Shown: in pieces, positions 51,946 to 63,019 of the stretch
Layout of the letters: every line of letters begins with the position of its first letter
How positions within the stretch are numbered: the first letter of the stretch is position 1
Assembly: GCA_038237665.1 (NCBI GenBank)
Contig: JBBRYK010000006.1
Location: 5,730 to 69,729, forward strand
From: JBBRYK01 sp038237665
Lineage (GTDB): Bacteria > Actinomycetota > Thermoleophilia > Gaiellales > Gaiellaceae
Direction: 5' to 3'
Length of the DNA stretch: 64,000 nucleotides
Notes under the pieces: generated by a model
What the model saw: only the letters and a program-made list of their open reading frames with translations
Databases searched by the model: none
Told to the model about the DNA's origin: nothing
Made by a program: the position numbers and the translations under genes

Positions 51946-54900
51946 AGTGATGTGCAGGGGGAAGGGAAGAGGACACTTCGGTGGCGTTGGCCACCTCTCG
52001 GGCGAGAGGGGCGAGAGTGACCAGTTCCCGAACGACCAGGTTTTGATTCCGGTCGTGGCGCTCGAAGACACCGCGCGCCAGGATGAGCGGCTCTCCACGC
52101 ACGATCGGCCGGTATCGCTCGTAGATCGGCGGAGGGACGATCAGGTTGACCTGGCCGTGCTCGTCCTCGAGCAACATGAAGACGACGCCCTTGGCCGTCG
52201 CAGGCCGCTGGCGGGCGACTGCCATGCCGGCGACCTCGATTGCGGCGCCGTTCTCGACCCCGGACAGGTCGGCGCTCGACAGGACCCCGCTCGAAAGGTG
52301 CGGCCGGAGCAGGGCCAGGGGGTGCACGTCCGCCGAGAGGCTCGTGTGCCGATAGTCGGCCAGCATCCGCTCCCAGTCTGTCTGCTGGGGCAGGTCCGGA
52401 ACAGCCGTCGTCGGCTCGATCGGCAAGACCAGCTGGCGCTCCTCGCCGCCCGAGCCGGGCACGCTCTGTGAGCGGGGTGTGAGGCCGAACTCCCAGAGCA
52501 GCTCGCGGCGAGGCCGGCCGAAAGCGTCGCATGCCCCGGCGGCCACGAGCGCCTCAAGCGACGGGCGATCGAGCGAGCTTCGCTGCGCGAGCTCGCGAAC
52601 GCTGGCGAAGCGCCCTCCCCGCTTGCGTTCGTCGACGACCGCCTCGGCGTCCTTCTCGCCGAGCGAGCGGACGTAGCCGAGCCCGACACGGACGGCATCG
52701 TCCTCGAGCGAGCACTTGGCCGCGCTGACGTTGAGGTCGGGCGGCAGCACTGCCACACCGCGCCGCTGCCCGTCGCGGACGAGGCTCGCCGGCGGATAGA
52801 AGCCCATCGGCTGCGCGTTCAGGAGCGCGCACAGGAACTCGGCCGGATAGTGGTGGCGAAGCCAGGCCGACTGGTAGGCGAGCAGCCCGAACGCGGCCGC
52901 ATGCGATTTCGGGAAGCCGAAGCCGGAGAAGCCGACGAGCTTGTCGTAGACGCGGTTCGCCGTCTCGGCGTCGACGCCCTTCGTCGCCGCGCCGGCGACG
53001 AAGCGCTCGCGGAAGGCCTCCAGCGCCTCCTCGCTCCGCTTCCGGCTCATCGCGCGCCGCAGGCCCTCGGCGTCACCGACCGAGAACCCGGCCAGCGCGA
53101 TCGCCACCTCCAGCACCTGGTCCTGGAAGACGACCACGCCGAGCGTCTCTCGAAGCGGCTCGGCGAGCAGCGGATGGTCGACCGGCGGAACGAACGCGGG
53201 ATCCTCTCGCAGCCGCTGGCGGTGAGCGATGTACGGATTGACGGCCTTGCCCTGGATCGGCCCCGGGCGGACCAGCGCCACCTGAACGGTCAGATCGTCC
53301 AGGTTCTCCGGACGCGTCCGCAGCAGGCTCTGCATCTGCGCACGACTCTCGATCTGGAAGTCGCCGACCGTATCCGCCTGCTGGATCTCGGCGTAGACCG
53401 CCTGGTCGTCGAGCGGGATCCGCGAGAGGTCGATCACCTCGCCCCGCTCGACCGCGATCTGCTCGACGCACTCCTCGACCGCGGAAAGCATCCCGAGGCC
53501 GAGCAGGTCGATCTTCAGAAAGCCGGCATCCGCGCAGGAATCCTTGTCCCACTGGCAGATCTGGCGGCCTGCCATCGCAGCCGGCTGAACCGGCACGAGC
53601 TCCACCAGCGGACGGCTCGAGATGACCATGCCGCCGGGATGCTGGGAGATGTGCCGCGGCAGGCCGCCGATCTCAGCGCAGGCGTCGGCGAAAGCGCGCC
53701 AGCGGGGCGAGGCGAGCTTCGCCGCTCCGTCGGGAAGCGCAGCGAGCTCGTCGACGACGCGGCGCGGGTTGCCCTCGGTCAGCCGCGCGAGCCGTTCAAG
53801 CTCGCCGAAGGGAAGGCCGAGCGCCTTGCCGACGTCGCGGATCGCACCGCGCGCGTGATAGGTCGAGAACGTGGCGACGAGGGCTGCATGCTCGCGCCCG
53901 TAGCGCTCGGTCGCGGCGACGATCAGCTTCTCGCGGATGTCGCGCGGAAAGTCGAGATCGATGTCCGGAACGGAGGCGAGATCGCGGTTGAGGAACCGCC
54001 CGATCGAGAGCCCCGCTTCGACCGGGTCGACGTGTGAAAGCCCCGTCAGGTAGCACACGATCGAACCGACCGAGCTTCCACGACCCCTCCCCGGCGGCAG
54101 GACGCGCCGCGGCGACCCGGCTCCCCTGACCTCCCGCGCGACCTCCTGGGCCAGTTCGAGCACCTCCCAGTGCAGGAGGAAGAAGCCCGCGAGGCCGAGC
54201 TCGTCGATCAGCACCAGCTCCTCGTCGAGACGCCGGCGCGCCCGCCGCTTCAGGCCGTTCGCGCCCTCGTAGCGGTCCCGGAATGCGTGGTCGCAGACCC
54301 GCGTGAGCTGTGCGATCGCCGGCTCGTCGCCGTCGGAGAAGTCGGGGTAGCGGTAGCCGAGCTCCTGCGTCAGGTCGAACTCGAGACGCTCACCGAGCTC
54401 GACCGTGCGCGCGACGGCGTCGCGGGCGTCCGGGAAGCGCTCGGCCATCTCGCCGGGCGGACGGAGGACGCATTCGCGGTTGCCGCGGCGCTCGCGCTCG
54501 CAGCCGTCGAGCGAGGTGCGGTTCCGGATCGCCACGAGGACGTCCTGGAGGGGCACGCGGCGGTCGTGGTGCGCGTGGACGTCGCCGGTCGCAATCGTCT
54601 TCACGCCGAGCGCCTCGGCCAGGTCTCGGAGTGCCGCGTTGCGTCGTGCATCGCCCCGCTCGTAGGGCCGTTGGAGCTCGACGAAGAAGCGGTCGCGGCC
54701 GAAGGCGCGGGCGAGCCCGGCCGAAGCGTTGGGATCGTGGACGGCGAGCCCCTCGCGGGCGCAGCCGGATAGGCAAACGAGCCCGTCGTTCAGCTCGGCC
54801 AAAAGTGTGGGATCCAGCGCAGGTGGAAGAGGCTCTCTGTTTGCGTTCCGCGTCGGGGGAACCTCTCGGTTCCCCCGAACCCCCTCCCCTGGTCCGCTGG

Positions 54901-55231
54901 CGCGGACAGGCCGCTGCGCGGCCTCTTTGACCCTTGTCCCCGCATGCGCCGCGGTCAGCAGCCGGCAGAGGTTGGCGTAGCCGCGAGCGGTCTCGACGAG
55001 GAGCGTGACATGGCACCCGCCGGCGAGCGTGACCTCGGCGCCGGTGATCGGTCGGACGCCGAACGCCTTGGCCGCCTGCGCGAACTCGAGCGACCCGCTG
55101 ACGCCGTCGTGGTCGGTCAGTGCCAGGGCCTCGTAGCCGAGCTCCGCCGCGCGGACGACGAGTTCTTCCGGCCGCGAAGCCCCGTCCAGGAACGAATACG
55201 CGGAGTGCGCGTGCAGCTCGACGTACCCCAT
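51932..55231 (-). CDS. dnaE2: Error-prone DNA polymerase III alpha subunit
   Basis: A 1099-residue translesion polymerase of the C-family. An N-terminal PHP domain ([39 protein letters not shown]) is followed by the polymerase core with [35 protein letters not shown] (catalytic Asp pair) and [12 protein letters not shown]. The thumb/fingers with [16 protein letters not shown] and a C-terminal OB fold ([20 protein letters not shown]) complete it. An extra low-complexity segment lies near residues 97-135. With ImuB it forms the SOS mutasome, but ImuA' is not in the window. Confidence 0.93.
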   Translation of the reverse strand: MGYVELHAHSAYSFLDGASRPEELVVRAAELGYEALALTDHDGVSGSLEFAQAAKAFGVRPITGAEVTLAGGCHVTLLVETARGYANLCRLLTAAHAGTRVKEAAQRPVRASGPGEGVRGNREVPPTRNANREPLPPALDPTLLAELNDGLVCLSGCAREGLAVHDPNASAGLARAFGRDRFFVELQRPYERGDARRNAALRDLAEALGVKTIATGDVHAHHDRRVPLQDVLVAIRNRTSLDGCERERRGNRECVLRPPGEMAERFPDARDAVARTVELGERLEFDLTQELGYRYPDFSDGDEPAIAQLTRVCDHAFRDRYEGANGLKRRARRRLDEELVLIDELGLAGFFLLHWEVLELAQEVAREVRGAGSPRRVLPPGRGRGSSVGSIVCYLTGLSHVDPVEAGLSIGRFLNRDLASVPDIDLDFPRDIREKLIVAATERYGREHAALVATFSTYHARGAIRDVGKALGLPFGELERLARLTEGNPRRVVDELAALPDGAAKLASPRWRAFADACAEIGGLPRHISQHPGGMVISSRPLVELVPVQPAAMAGRQICQWDKDSCADAGFLKIDLLGLGMLSAVEECVEQIAVERGEVIDLSRIPLDDQAVYAEIQQADTVGDFQIESRAQMQSLLRTRPENLDDLTVQVALVRPGPIQGKAVNPYIAHRQRLREDPAFVPPVDHPLLAEPLRETLGVVVFQDQVLEVAIALAGFSVGDAEGLRRAMSRKRSEEALEAFRERFVAGAATKGVDAETANRVYDKLVGFSGFGFPKSHAAAFGLLAYQSAWLRHHYPAEFLCALLNAQPMGFYPPASLVRDGQRRGVAVLPPDLNVSAAKCSLEDDAVRVGLGYVRSLGEKDAEAVVDERKRGGRFASVRELAQRSSLDRPSLEALVAAGACDAFGRPRRELLWEFGLTPRSQSVPGSGGEERQLVLPIEPTTAVPDLPQQTDWERMLADYRHTSLSADVHPLALLRPHLSSGVLSSADLSGVENGAAIEVAGMAVARQRPATAKGVVFMLLEDEHGQVNLIVPPPIYERYRPIVRGEPLILARGVFERHDRNQNLVVRELVTLAPLAREVANATEVSSSLPPAHHFGHR
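54855..54878. repeat. Perfect 10-bp inverted repeat inside dnaE2
   Basis: CGGGGGAACC and GGTTCCCCCG flank TCTC. A second hairpin (AGGCCGC-TGC-GCGGCCT) lies at 54908-54924. Both are in the extra, in-frame segment of the PHP domain. Confidence 0.6.
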
Positions 55232-55242
55232 ACTCAGCGGTG

Positions 55243-55557
55243 ATGGATCCGCAGGCCCGGTACGACGAGATCTGCGACGACCTCGTTGCCCGTGACCCCG
55301 ACGTCGTGCTCGGCCAGATGATGGGAATGCCGGCGATCAAGCGGGGCGGGAAGATGATCGGCGGCTTCTGGCGCGAGCACATGGTCTTCAAGCTCCCCGA
55401 TGAAGGGCAGCGCGCGGCTGCTCTCGCACTCGACGGCGCGGCCCTCTTCGACCCGTCCGAGCGAGGCCGGCCGATGAAGGAATGGGTCGCCGTGCCGGCG
55501 CACCATGCCGACCGGTGGTCCGACCTCGCCGATCAGGCCGCCTCCTCCTGGCGTTAG
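55243..55557 (+). CDS. TfoX/Sxy N-terminal-domain-like protein
   Basis: A 104-residue cytoplasmic protein resembling the TfoX N-terminal domain: YDEICDDLVARDPDVVLGQM at the start, KRGGKMIGGFWREHMVFKL in the centre and GRPMKEWVAVPAHHADRW at the end. The Sxy homologues affect competence genes, but most actinobacterial members have no known role. It is divergent from dnaE2, with starts 12 bp apart. Confidence 0.65.
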   Translation: MDPQARYDEICDDLVARDPDVVLGQMMGMPAIKRGGKMIGGFWREHMVFKLPDEGQRAAALALDGAALFDPSERGRPMKEWVAVPAHHADRWSDLADQAASSWR

Positions 55558-55589
55558 GGCGTCAAGCGGCCCGTGCGCGACCGCGAGGC

Positions 55590-55823
55590 TCACGCGCGCT
55601 GGGCGAACCAGCCGCCGTTCTCTTCATCCCTGAAGACGACCTTGTTCTCGCCGCCCTCTAGCACGACCTCGAAGTAGCGCCGGCTGACCGGCTCCTCCGT
55701 CCACCAGCGGTCGACCACCCTCCACTCCTCGCGGACCAGCGCTACCGGCTGGCGGTTCACCTCCCACGGAGTGCCGTCGAACGTGGCTTCGACGAGCGCC
55801 GGGCGTGGAGCGTTGAGCCGCAT
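55590..55823 (-). CDS. DUF6504-like small protein of the ImuB neighbourhood
   Basis: A 77-residue protein (RPALVEATFDGTPWEVNRQP, EEWRVVDRWWTEEPVSRRYF and a C-terminal VVFRDEENGGWFAQRA). Similar small proteins are found next to Y-family polymerase genes and dnaE2 in actinobacteria. It lies 31 bp after imuB and is probably co-regulated with it. Function unknown. Confidence 0.7.
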   Translation of the reverse strand: MRLNAPRPALVEATFDGTPWEVNRQPVALVREEWRVVDRWWTEEPVSRRYFEVVLEGGENKVVFRDEENGGWFAQRA

Positions 55824-55854
55824 GGGTTGTGAATTGAGCGATCGTCCAGGCACA

Positions 55855-57036
55855 TCACTCCTTCGGCACGAGGAGTGCTCGTTGCTCGGGGATGCGCGAC
55901 CACGGAGCAACCTCCACGACCGTGCAGACTGCGCCGGCCCCTGCGCTCGCCCGCGCCTGACGCAGTCCTTCCTTGAGGCGAACCCGCAGCTCGTCGCCTT
56001 CCGGACGCACGAGCTCGAGCTGGCGTCCGGTCGAATCGCCGAGCTCGGCAAGCTCCAGCTTGAGCTTCAGCACCGGTGCCGTCAGCTCTGTGAGCTTGGG
56101 CCCGATCGCCGCCCGGAGCCGGGCAACCTCGGCGGTGGCCTCTCGCAACGTCACCGTCCGCCGCCACGAGCCTCCCCCGACAAGCCGCGCCGAGACAGCG
56201 ACCTTGCGCGGCTCGCGCCCTGCCCGTTCAGGCCGTGCAAGTAGGCGATCGAGCAGCGCCCAGAGCGCCCGCCGCAGGGTCAACTCGTTCCCGACCGCCT
56301 CGGGGAATTCGAGCAGCTCGGCGAGCTCGGCCGCCGGACGCCGCGCGTCGACCTTTCCCGATGCACCACCTCTCGCCAGACTCCAGGCGCGGCGGCCGTC
56401 CGGCCCCAAACGGTCGGCCACAGCCGCGCCCGGAAGCCCGGCAAGCTCTCCCAGCGTGCGCACACCCAGCTCAGCGAGCTCCTCCCGCCGATCGGACTCG
56501 AGCGGTAGGAGCGTGAGCGGGAGCGGCGCGAGGAAATCTCGAGTGCGCTCGCCGGCTACGACGAGGATCTGACCCGGCCGCGCCACGCTCGCCGCTGCGA
56601 GGGCTGCGAAGCGGCGATCGGCGGCTCCGGCGCGTGGGTCCCACTGTGAGCCGACGGACGCAATCGCCCGGCGCAGCGCTCGCTCGACACCGCCGTAGAG
56701 CCGTTCCACGCCACGCGTGTCGAAATAGGCACAGCCCGGCTCGTCCGGCTCGATCCCGAAGCCTGCGTCCTCGAGGCGGCGGAGAACTCCCTCCCACTCC
56801 TGTTCGGCGCTCGCCGGATCGTGCTCGACGAGAACGAGCGACGGACACATCGCGAGCGCCTCGCCCAGCCGCATCGCGGGCCGAACGCCTGCCTTCTCGG
56901 CCGCAGCCGTGACCGGGCCGAGCCGCGGCTCCGTTCCGGGAACCGGCGCGAGCGCTGCAGGCCCGAGCGCAAGAGATGGCCGCCGCAGTAGCGCCGCTCG
57001 AAGCTCGAAGCCGGGAATGAGGATGCAGGCGATCAT
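55855..57036 (-). CDS. imuB: ImuB-like, catalytically degenerate Y-family DNA polymerase
   Basis: A 393-residue Y-family protein. The N-terminus MIACILIPGFELRAALLRRP lacks the catalytic Asp found in DinB-type enzymes at this place, and GCAYFDTRGVERLYGG replaces the catalytic SxDE. The helix-hairpin-helix part (ELGVRTLGELAGLPGAAVAD) and little-finger domain are present. ImuB acts as the clamp-binding adaptor of DnaE2. ATG at 57036 is 2 bp from a double LexA box and has no ribosome site, so a leaderless, SOS-induced message is likely. Confidence 0.85.
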   Translation of the reverse strand: MIACILIPGFELRAALLRRPSLALGPAALAPVPGTEPRLGPVTAAAEKAGVRPAMRLGEALAMCPSLVLVEHDPASAEQEWEGVLRRLEDAGFGIEPDEPGCAYFDTRGVERLYGGVERALRRAIASVGSQWDPRAGAADRRFAALAAASVARPGQILVVAGERTRDFLAPLPLTLLPLESDRREELAELGVRTLGELAGLPGAAVADRLGPDGRRAWSLARGGASGKVDARRPAAELAELLEFPEAVGNELTLRRALWALLDRLLARPERAGREPRKVAVSARLVGGGSWRRTVTLREATAEVARLRAAIGPKLTELTAPVLKLKLELAELGDSTGRQLELVRPEGDELRVRLKEGLRQARASAGAGAVCTVVEVAPWSRIPEQRALLVPKE

Positions 57037-57038
57037 GG

Positions 57039-57067
57039 GAACGTATGTTCTACCAGAACATACGTTC
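57039..57067. promoter_or_regulatory. Double LexA (SOS) box upstream of imuB
   Basis: Two GAAC-N4-GTTC sites (GAACGTATGTTC at 57039-57050 and GAACATACGTTC at 57056-57067) form a perfect 13-bp inverted repeat around ACC. Each matches the actinobacterial/Bacillus LexA consensus. The site is immediately before the imuB start codon. Confidence 0.9.
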
Positions 57068-57095
57068 CCCTGCAAGAGTGTCCTAAACCGGCACC

Positions 57096-58200
57096 TCAGG
57101 GACGCAGGAGCTCGGCCAGCGCAGCGTGCCCTCCGAAGTCCGCCCACCCCCAGGCAGGCCCGTCGTGGAGCAGGTCCTGGATCGTCGGGTCGGCGCCGCC
57201 CTCGAGCAGAGCCTCGACCGCTTGCCGATGGCCACCCTGAGCCGCGAGATGCAGGGCCGTGACCCCCTCGCCGTGGGTCGGGCCGCCGAACGTTCCTCTG
57301 AGGTTCGGGTCGGCGCCGAGCTCGAGCAGCCGCCGGATCGCCGCTACGCGGCCGTTCGCGGCCGCCCAGGTGAGGGCGGTGCCGCGATAGGGGTCGGCGT
57401 CGAGCCGCGCGCCGAGCTCGACGAGCAGGTCGAGCGCCTCGACGCGGTCGCTCTTCGCCGCCCACACGAGCGCCTCGTCGAGTATCTCCTGCGGGTCGTC
57501 CGAGGGCTCCCAGGCCGGGAAGCCGCCATGGGGCCGGTAGAACGCCCGATGCGCGCCCGCCTCGGGCGTCCCGGCCAGTCGGCGAATCTCGTCCACCAGT
57601 CCGAGCCCGGCGGCCACACGAAGGTTCCCCGGCGCCCGGCCCAGCACGTCCACGACGTCACGGTGCCCCCAGAACAGCGCGACGAACCACAGGCGTCCCG
57701 CCGTCACCGCGGGCCGAGAGTCCGGGGTCTGCGCCGGCGCCCAGGAGGAGCTCCGCGAGCTCACGTTGATCTGAATACCCGGCCTGGTGGAGCGCCGTCC
57801 AGTCGTACTCGTTGCCGCGGTTCGGGTCGGCGCCTCGCTTCAGCAAGAGCCGGACCAGGTCGAGGTCGCACGTGGCCGCGGCCATTCCGAGAAGATCGTT
57901 GCCATTCGTCCCGCGCGTGTGAACGAGCTCCGGGTGGCGATCGAGCAGCCGCACCAGCTCGGCCTTGTCGCCCGCCTCGAGCGCCCGATAGGCCAGCATG
58001 AAGGGGGGTGGCGGTTCGCTCCCGTCCCTCAGTGCCTCGACATGCTGACGGAGCAGGTCCCAGCTGGCGAAGCCGTGCCTTCGCGCCAGCTCGCCTCTCG
58101 CCTCGTCCTCGCCGATCCCCGCGACGGTCGCGATTCCCGCCGCGCGCCCCTCGTAGTAATCGAGGTCGGTGTGGAACGGTTGCTCCGCGTCCACGCTCAA
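57096..58200 (-). pseudogene. Ankyrin-repeat protein gene with a single frameshift
   Basis: The first frame (58200 to about 57690) has DLDYYEGRAAGIATVAGIGE, YRALEAGDKAELVRLL and two ankyrin units (DWTALHQAGYSDQRELAELL). The second frame (to 57096) continues the same protein with VALFWGHRDVVDVLG, TALTWAAANGRVAAIRRLL and VTALHLAAQGGHRQAVEALL. Joining them near 57681-57695 by removing one base gives one protein of about 367 residues with five or more repeats. It could be a real mutation or a sequencing error. Confidence 0.7.
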
Positions 58201-58422
58201 TGTCCCTTCAGGAGATGATTTCTACGTCCCAGCGAACCGATCCGCTAGCAAGTTGCGCATTCTTCCCCACAACCGGACAAGGAGGCTGCCATGCGTTCCA
58301 CGCAGGCACACCGCCAGTCCGGGTCGGGGGCTGAAGGGCTACAACGAGCTCCTGCCTGTCGTTCCTGCCCGAGGCCCATTGATCGGTCGGGGGAGCCTTG
58401 CGCCAAGCGCGGGGCTCCCCTG
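58201..58422. other. Intergenic region without gene
   Basis: These 222 bp lie between the ankyrin and glpK genes. Short frames lack homology. No terminator or operator stands out. Confidence 0.4.
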
Positions 58423-59829
58423 CTAATGCAACAGCGCGCGCCGCACCGCGAGCCGCCAGCCCTCGCGGAGCGTTTCGGCCTCGTCGCGGCCGATCCGAGG
58501 CTCGTAGACGGCCCCCGGGCGAAGCAGCGACCGCACCTCCGCCAGATCCGGCCACAGGCCGACGCCCAGACCCGCGAGCGCAGCCGCACCGAGTGCCGTC
58601 GTCTCCCGCTCTGCTGCGACCTCGATCGGCAGGCCGAGCAGGTCGGCCTGGAACTGGAGCAGGAACGTGTTCCGGGCCGCTCCGCCGTCGGCGCGCAACG
58701 CCTGCAGCTCGAGCGGCAGCGCCTCGACCACGTCGGCCACCTGAAAGGCGACCGCCTCGAGGGTCGCGCGCACGAGCTGGGCGCCGGTCGTGCTCCGCGT
58801 GATGCCGGTGATCAAGCCGCGGGCCTCGGGATCCCAGTAGGGCGAGCCGAGTCCCGCCAGCGCCGGAACGAAGACGACGCCGCCCGAGGAATCGACACTC
58901 TCCGCAATCGCCTCGGTCTCGGCAGCGTCCGTAAACAGACCCAGCCCGTCTCGAAGCCACTGCACGGCGGCGCCGCTTGCCAACACGGCTCCCTCGAGCG
59001 CAAAGCCGGCGGGCGCGGCGGCCGTCTTCAGCAGCCCGTCCGGGGCCGGCTCGCGCGAGTCGCCCACGTGCGCCAGGAGGAAGCTGCCGGTTCCGTACGT
59101 GACCTTCGCTTCACCCGGTTCGAAGCAGCCCTGTCCGACGAGCGCCGCCTGCTGGTCACCGGCGATCCCCGAGAGCGGCGCGCGCAGGCCCAGCAGCTCT
59201 GCCTCGCCGACGACCTCGGCCGATCCGCTGATCCGCGGCAGAACGGCGCGTGGAACCGCGAAGAGGTCGAGGAGCTCGTCGTCCCAACCGCCGGCGTCGA
59301 GCCCGAAGAGGAGCGTCCGCGAGGCGTTCGTCCGGTCGGTGGCGTGCTCGCCCGTCAGCTTCCAGACGAGCCAGGAGTCGACCGTTCCAAAAGCGAGCTC
59401 CTCTGCAGCCTGCTCGGAGCGGGCCAGCAGCCATTCCAGCTTCGTCGCCGAGAAGTACGGATCGGGGACGAGCCCTGTTCGCTCACGGATCAGCTCGGGC
59501 GGAAGCTCACGGCAGCGCTCGGCCGTTCGCCGGTCCTGCCAGACGATCGCGGGCGCAGCGGCGATTCCCGTGGCGCGGTCCCAGAGCACGGTCGTCTCCC
59601 GCTGATTCGCAATCCCGATCGCCCGCACCGTTGGCCGGCCGGCCGCGGCGAGGGCGTCGGCCGCGGCCCCCTCGACGCTCGTCCAGATCTCCTCCGGGTC
59701 GTGCTCGACCCACCCCGGCTGCGGGAAGTGCTGTGGCAGCTCGCGGTAACCGCGTCCGACCACCTGCAGCCCGTCGTCGACGACCAGGCAGGTCGTACCG
59801 GTCGTGCCCTGATCGATGGCGAGGATCAC
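58423..59829 (-). CDS. glpK: Glycerol kinase
   Basis: A 468-residue FGGY kinase making glycerol 3-phosphate. It has the N-terminal phosphate loop ILAIDQGTTGTTCLV, ANQRETTVLWDRATG, WQDRRTAERC, SGIAGDQQAALVGQG, TYGTGSFLLAHVG and the C-terminal ALRADGGAARNTFLLQFQAD. The R-x-D substrate residues in QDRR and the catalytic Asp in GIAGDQQA are present. GTG at 59829 follows GAGG. It lies 16 bp after thiG, so it may be read from the thiamine operon as well, an unusual neighbour. Confidence 0.92.
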   Translation of the reverse strand: MILAIDQGTTGTTCLVVDDGLQVVGRGYRELPQHFPQPGWVEHDPEEIWTSVEGAAADALAAAGRPTVRAIGIANQRETTVLWDRATGIAAAPAIVWQDRRTAERCRELPPELIRERTGLVPDPYFSATKLEWLLARSEQAAEELAFGTVDSWLVWKLTGEHATDRTNASRTLLFGLDAGGWDDELLDLFAVPRAVLPRISGSAEVVGEAELLGLRAPLSGIAGDQQAALVGQGCFEPGEAKVTYGTGSFLLAHVGDSREPAPDGLLKTAAAPAGFALEGAVLASGAAVQWLRDGLGLFTDAAETEAIAESVDSSGGVVFVPALAGLGSPYWDPEARGLITGITRSTTGAQLVRATLEAVAFQVADVVEALPLELQALRADGGAARNTFLLQFQADLLGLPIEVAAERETTALGAAALAGLGVGLWPDLAEVRSLLRPGAVYEPRIGRDEAETLREGWRLAVRRALLH

Positions 59830-59845
59830 GCGATCCTCGACCCTG

Positions 59846-61973
<2,128 letters not shown>

Positions 61974-61986
61974 CTCGTAATTCTCA

Positions 61987-62068
61987 CCTTCCTGCGCCGG
62001 CATGACCCGGATCAGGTTCAGACGGTCGGCGGCTGCGCCGCCCTCTCAGCCGATGGGCTCCCGTGCGC
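61987..62068 (-). promoter_or_regulatory. TPP riboswitch (THI element)
   Basis: On the minus strand the leader contains the conserved CTGAGAGGG (P2/J2-4) and CTGAACCTGATCCGGGTCAT (J4-5 region), followed by GCCGGCGCAGGAAGG. The GGGAGCCC / GGGC-type closing helix is present. It ends 14 bp before the thiO start, so it likely controls translation by hiding the ribosome site when thiamine diphosphate is bound. It controls thiO-thiS-thiG. Confidence 0.95.
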
Positions 62069-62089
62069 CGCAATGGTAGCTTCGGCGCC

Positions 62090-62704
62090 GTGCGCCGCGA
62101 AGCTCTCGCCGCTGCCCGCCTCTACTTCGTCGTCGATCTCCGCGCCGAGACGGAGCGGATCGTCCGAGCGGCGCTCGAGGGCGGTGCCGACATCGTCCAG
62201 CTTCGCGACAAGGAAGCACCCGACGACGAGCTCCTCACCGCGGGACGGCGGCTTGCCGCACTCAGCCGCTCCCACGGGGCGCTCTTCATCCTCAACGACC
62301 GGCCCGACCTTGCGGTCGCCTGCGACGCCGACGGCGTCCACGTCGGTCAGGAGGATCTGACCGTCGCCGGCGCACGCGAACTGGTCGGACCGGAGCGCCT
62401 GATCGGCCTGTCGACCCACTCCCGCGAGCAGTTGGCCGCCGCGGAGGGCGTCGACTACGTCAGCGTCGGCCCGGTCTGGGAGACGCCGACGAAGGAGGGA
62501 CGACCCGCGGTCGGCCTCGAGCTCGTGCGCTTCGGGGCCGGCGAGGCGCGGTTCCCGTTCTTCGCGATCGGCGGGATCGACGAGGCCAACGTCGCCGACG
62601 TCGTCGAGGCCGGGGCCACGCGCATCGCCATCGTGCGGGCAATCCGCGACGCCGCGGATCCCGGCGAGGCCACCCGCCGCCTTCGCGCCTCGTTGCCTGC
62701 GTAG
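62090..62704 (+). CDS. thiE: Thiamine-phosphate synthase
   Basis: A 204-residue TIM-barrel enzyme joining HMP-PP and thiazole phosphate. It shows ADIVQLRDKEAPDDEL, FILNDRPDLAVACDADGVHV, GLSTHSREQLAAA, VSVGPVWETPTKEG and FFAIGGIDEANV. GTG at 62090 was chosen because the ATG at 62063 lies inside the riboswitch of the opposite strand. It is divergent from thiO and probably not controlled by that riboswitch. It may be leaderless. Confidence 0.93.
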   Translation: MRREALAAARLYFVVDLRAETERIVRAALEGGADIVQLRDKEAPDDELLTAGRRLAALSRSHGALFILNDRPDLAVACDADGVHVGQEDLTVAGARELVGPERLIGLSTHSREQLAAAEGVDYVSVGPVWETPTKEGRPAVGLELVRFGAGEARFPFFAIGGIDEANVADVVEAGATRIAIVRAIRDAADPGEATRRLRASLPA

Positions 62705-62766
62705 ACAACGATTCTTGGCCGTCTCAACCGCTGACCCACCCGCCCTAGCGGACGGGCTCAGTCCAG

Positions 62767-62797
62767 CCACGACCGGGGTCTGGCCCCGGACGTGGCC
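62767..62797. repeat. Hairpin repeat, copy 3 (core GGGGTCTGGCCCC)
   Basis: GCCACG and CGTGGC outer arms enclose CCGGGG-TCTGG-CCCCGG. The 13-nt core is identical to the copies at 38802-38834 (reverse) and 38880-38913. It lies 62 bp after thiE and may also help end its transcript. Confidence 0.65.
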
Positions 62798-62820
62798 GCC
62801 GCCGACGTGGCCGCTTCGGG

Positions 62821-62985
62821 CTAAAGGGCCCTGATCTCGGCCGCTGGACCGATCATGCCGGTGTAGTGGCGCTCCTGCGCAGCGGCCGCCAGAGCCCGCA
62901 GGTTGATCGCGCGCACCACCCCGGCGACGACAGCGACCGGCGCCGACACGGCTTCTTCAGGCGTGAACCCGACGTCCACTCGCAC
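62821..62985 (-). CDS. Possible 54-residue small protein
   Basis: A GTG-initiated frame reads (V/M)RVDVGFTPEEAVSAPVAVV then AGVVRAINLRALAAAAQERH and ends in MIGPAAEIRAL. The beginning recalls the N-terminus of ComB-type phosphatases, but the rest does not, and no catalytic part follows. It lies in a 309-bp region between thiE and the rhomboid gene that otherwise holds only the hairpin repeat. It may be a remnant or not coding. Confidence 0.25.
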   Translation of the reverse strand: MRVDVGFTPEEAVSAPVAVVAGVVRAINLRALAAAAQERHYTGMIGPAAEIRAL

Positions 62986-63019
62986 AGGCCGGGGTACGCT
63001 ACGGCGCGGCCCCGTGACG

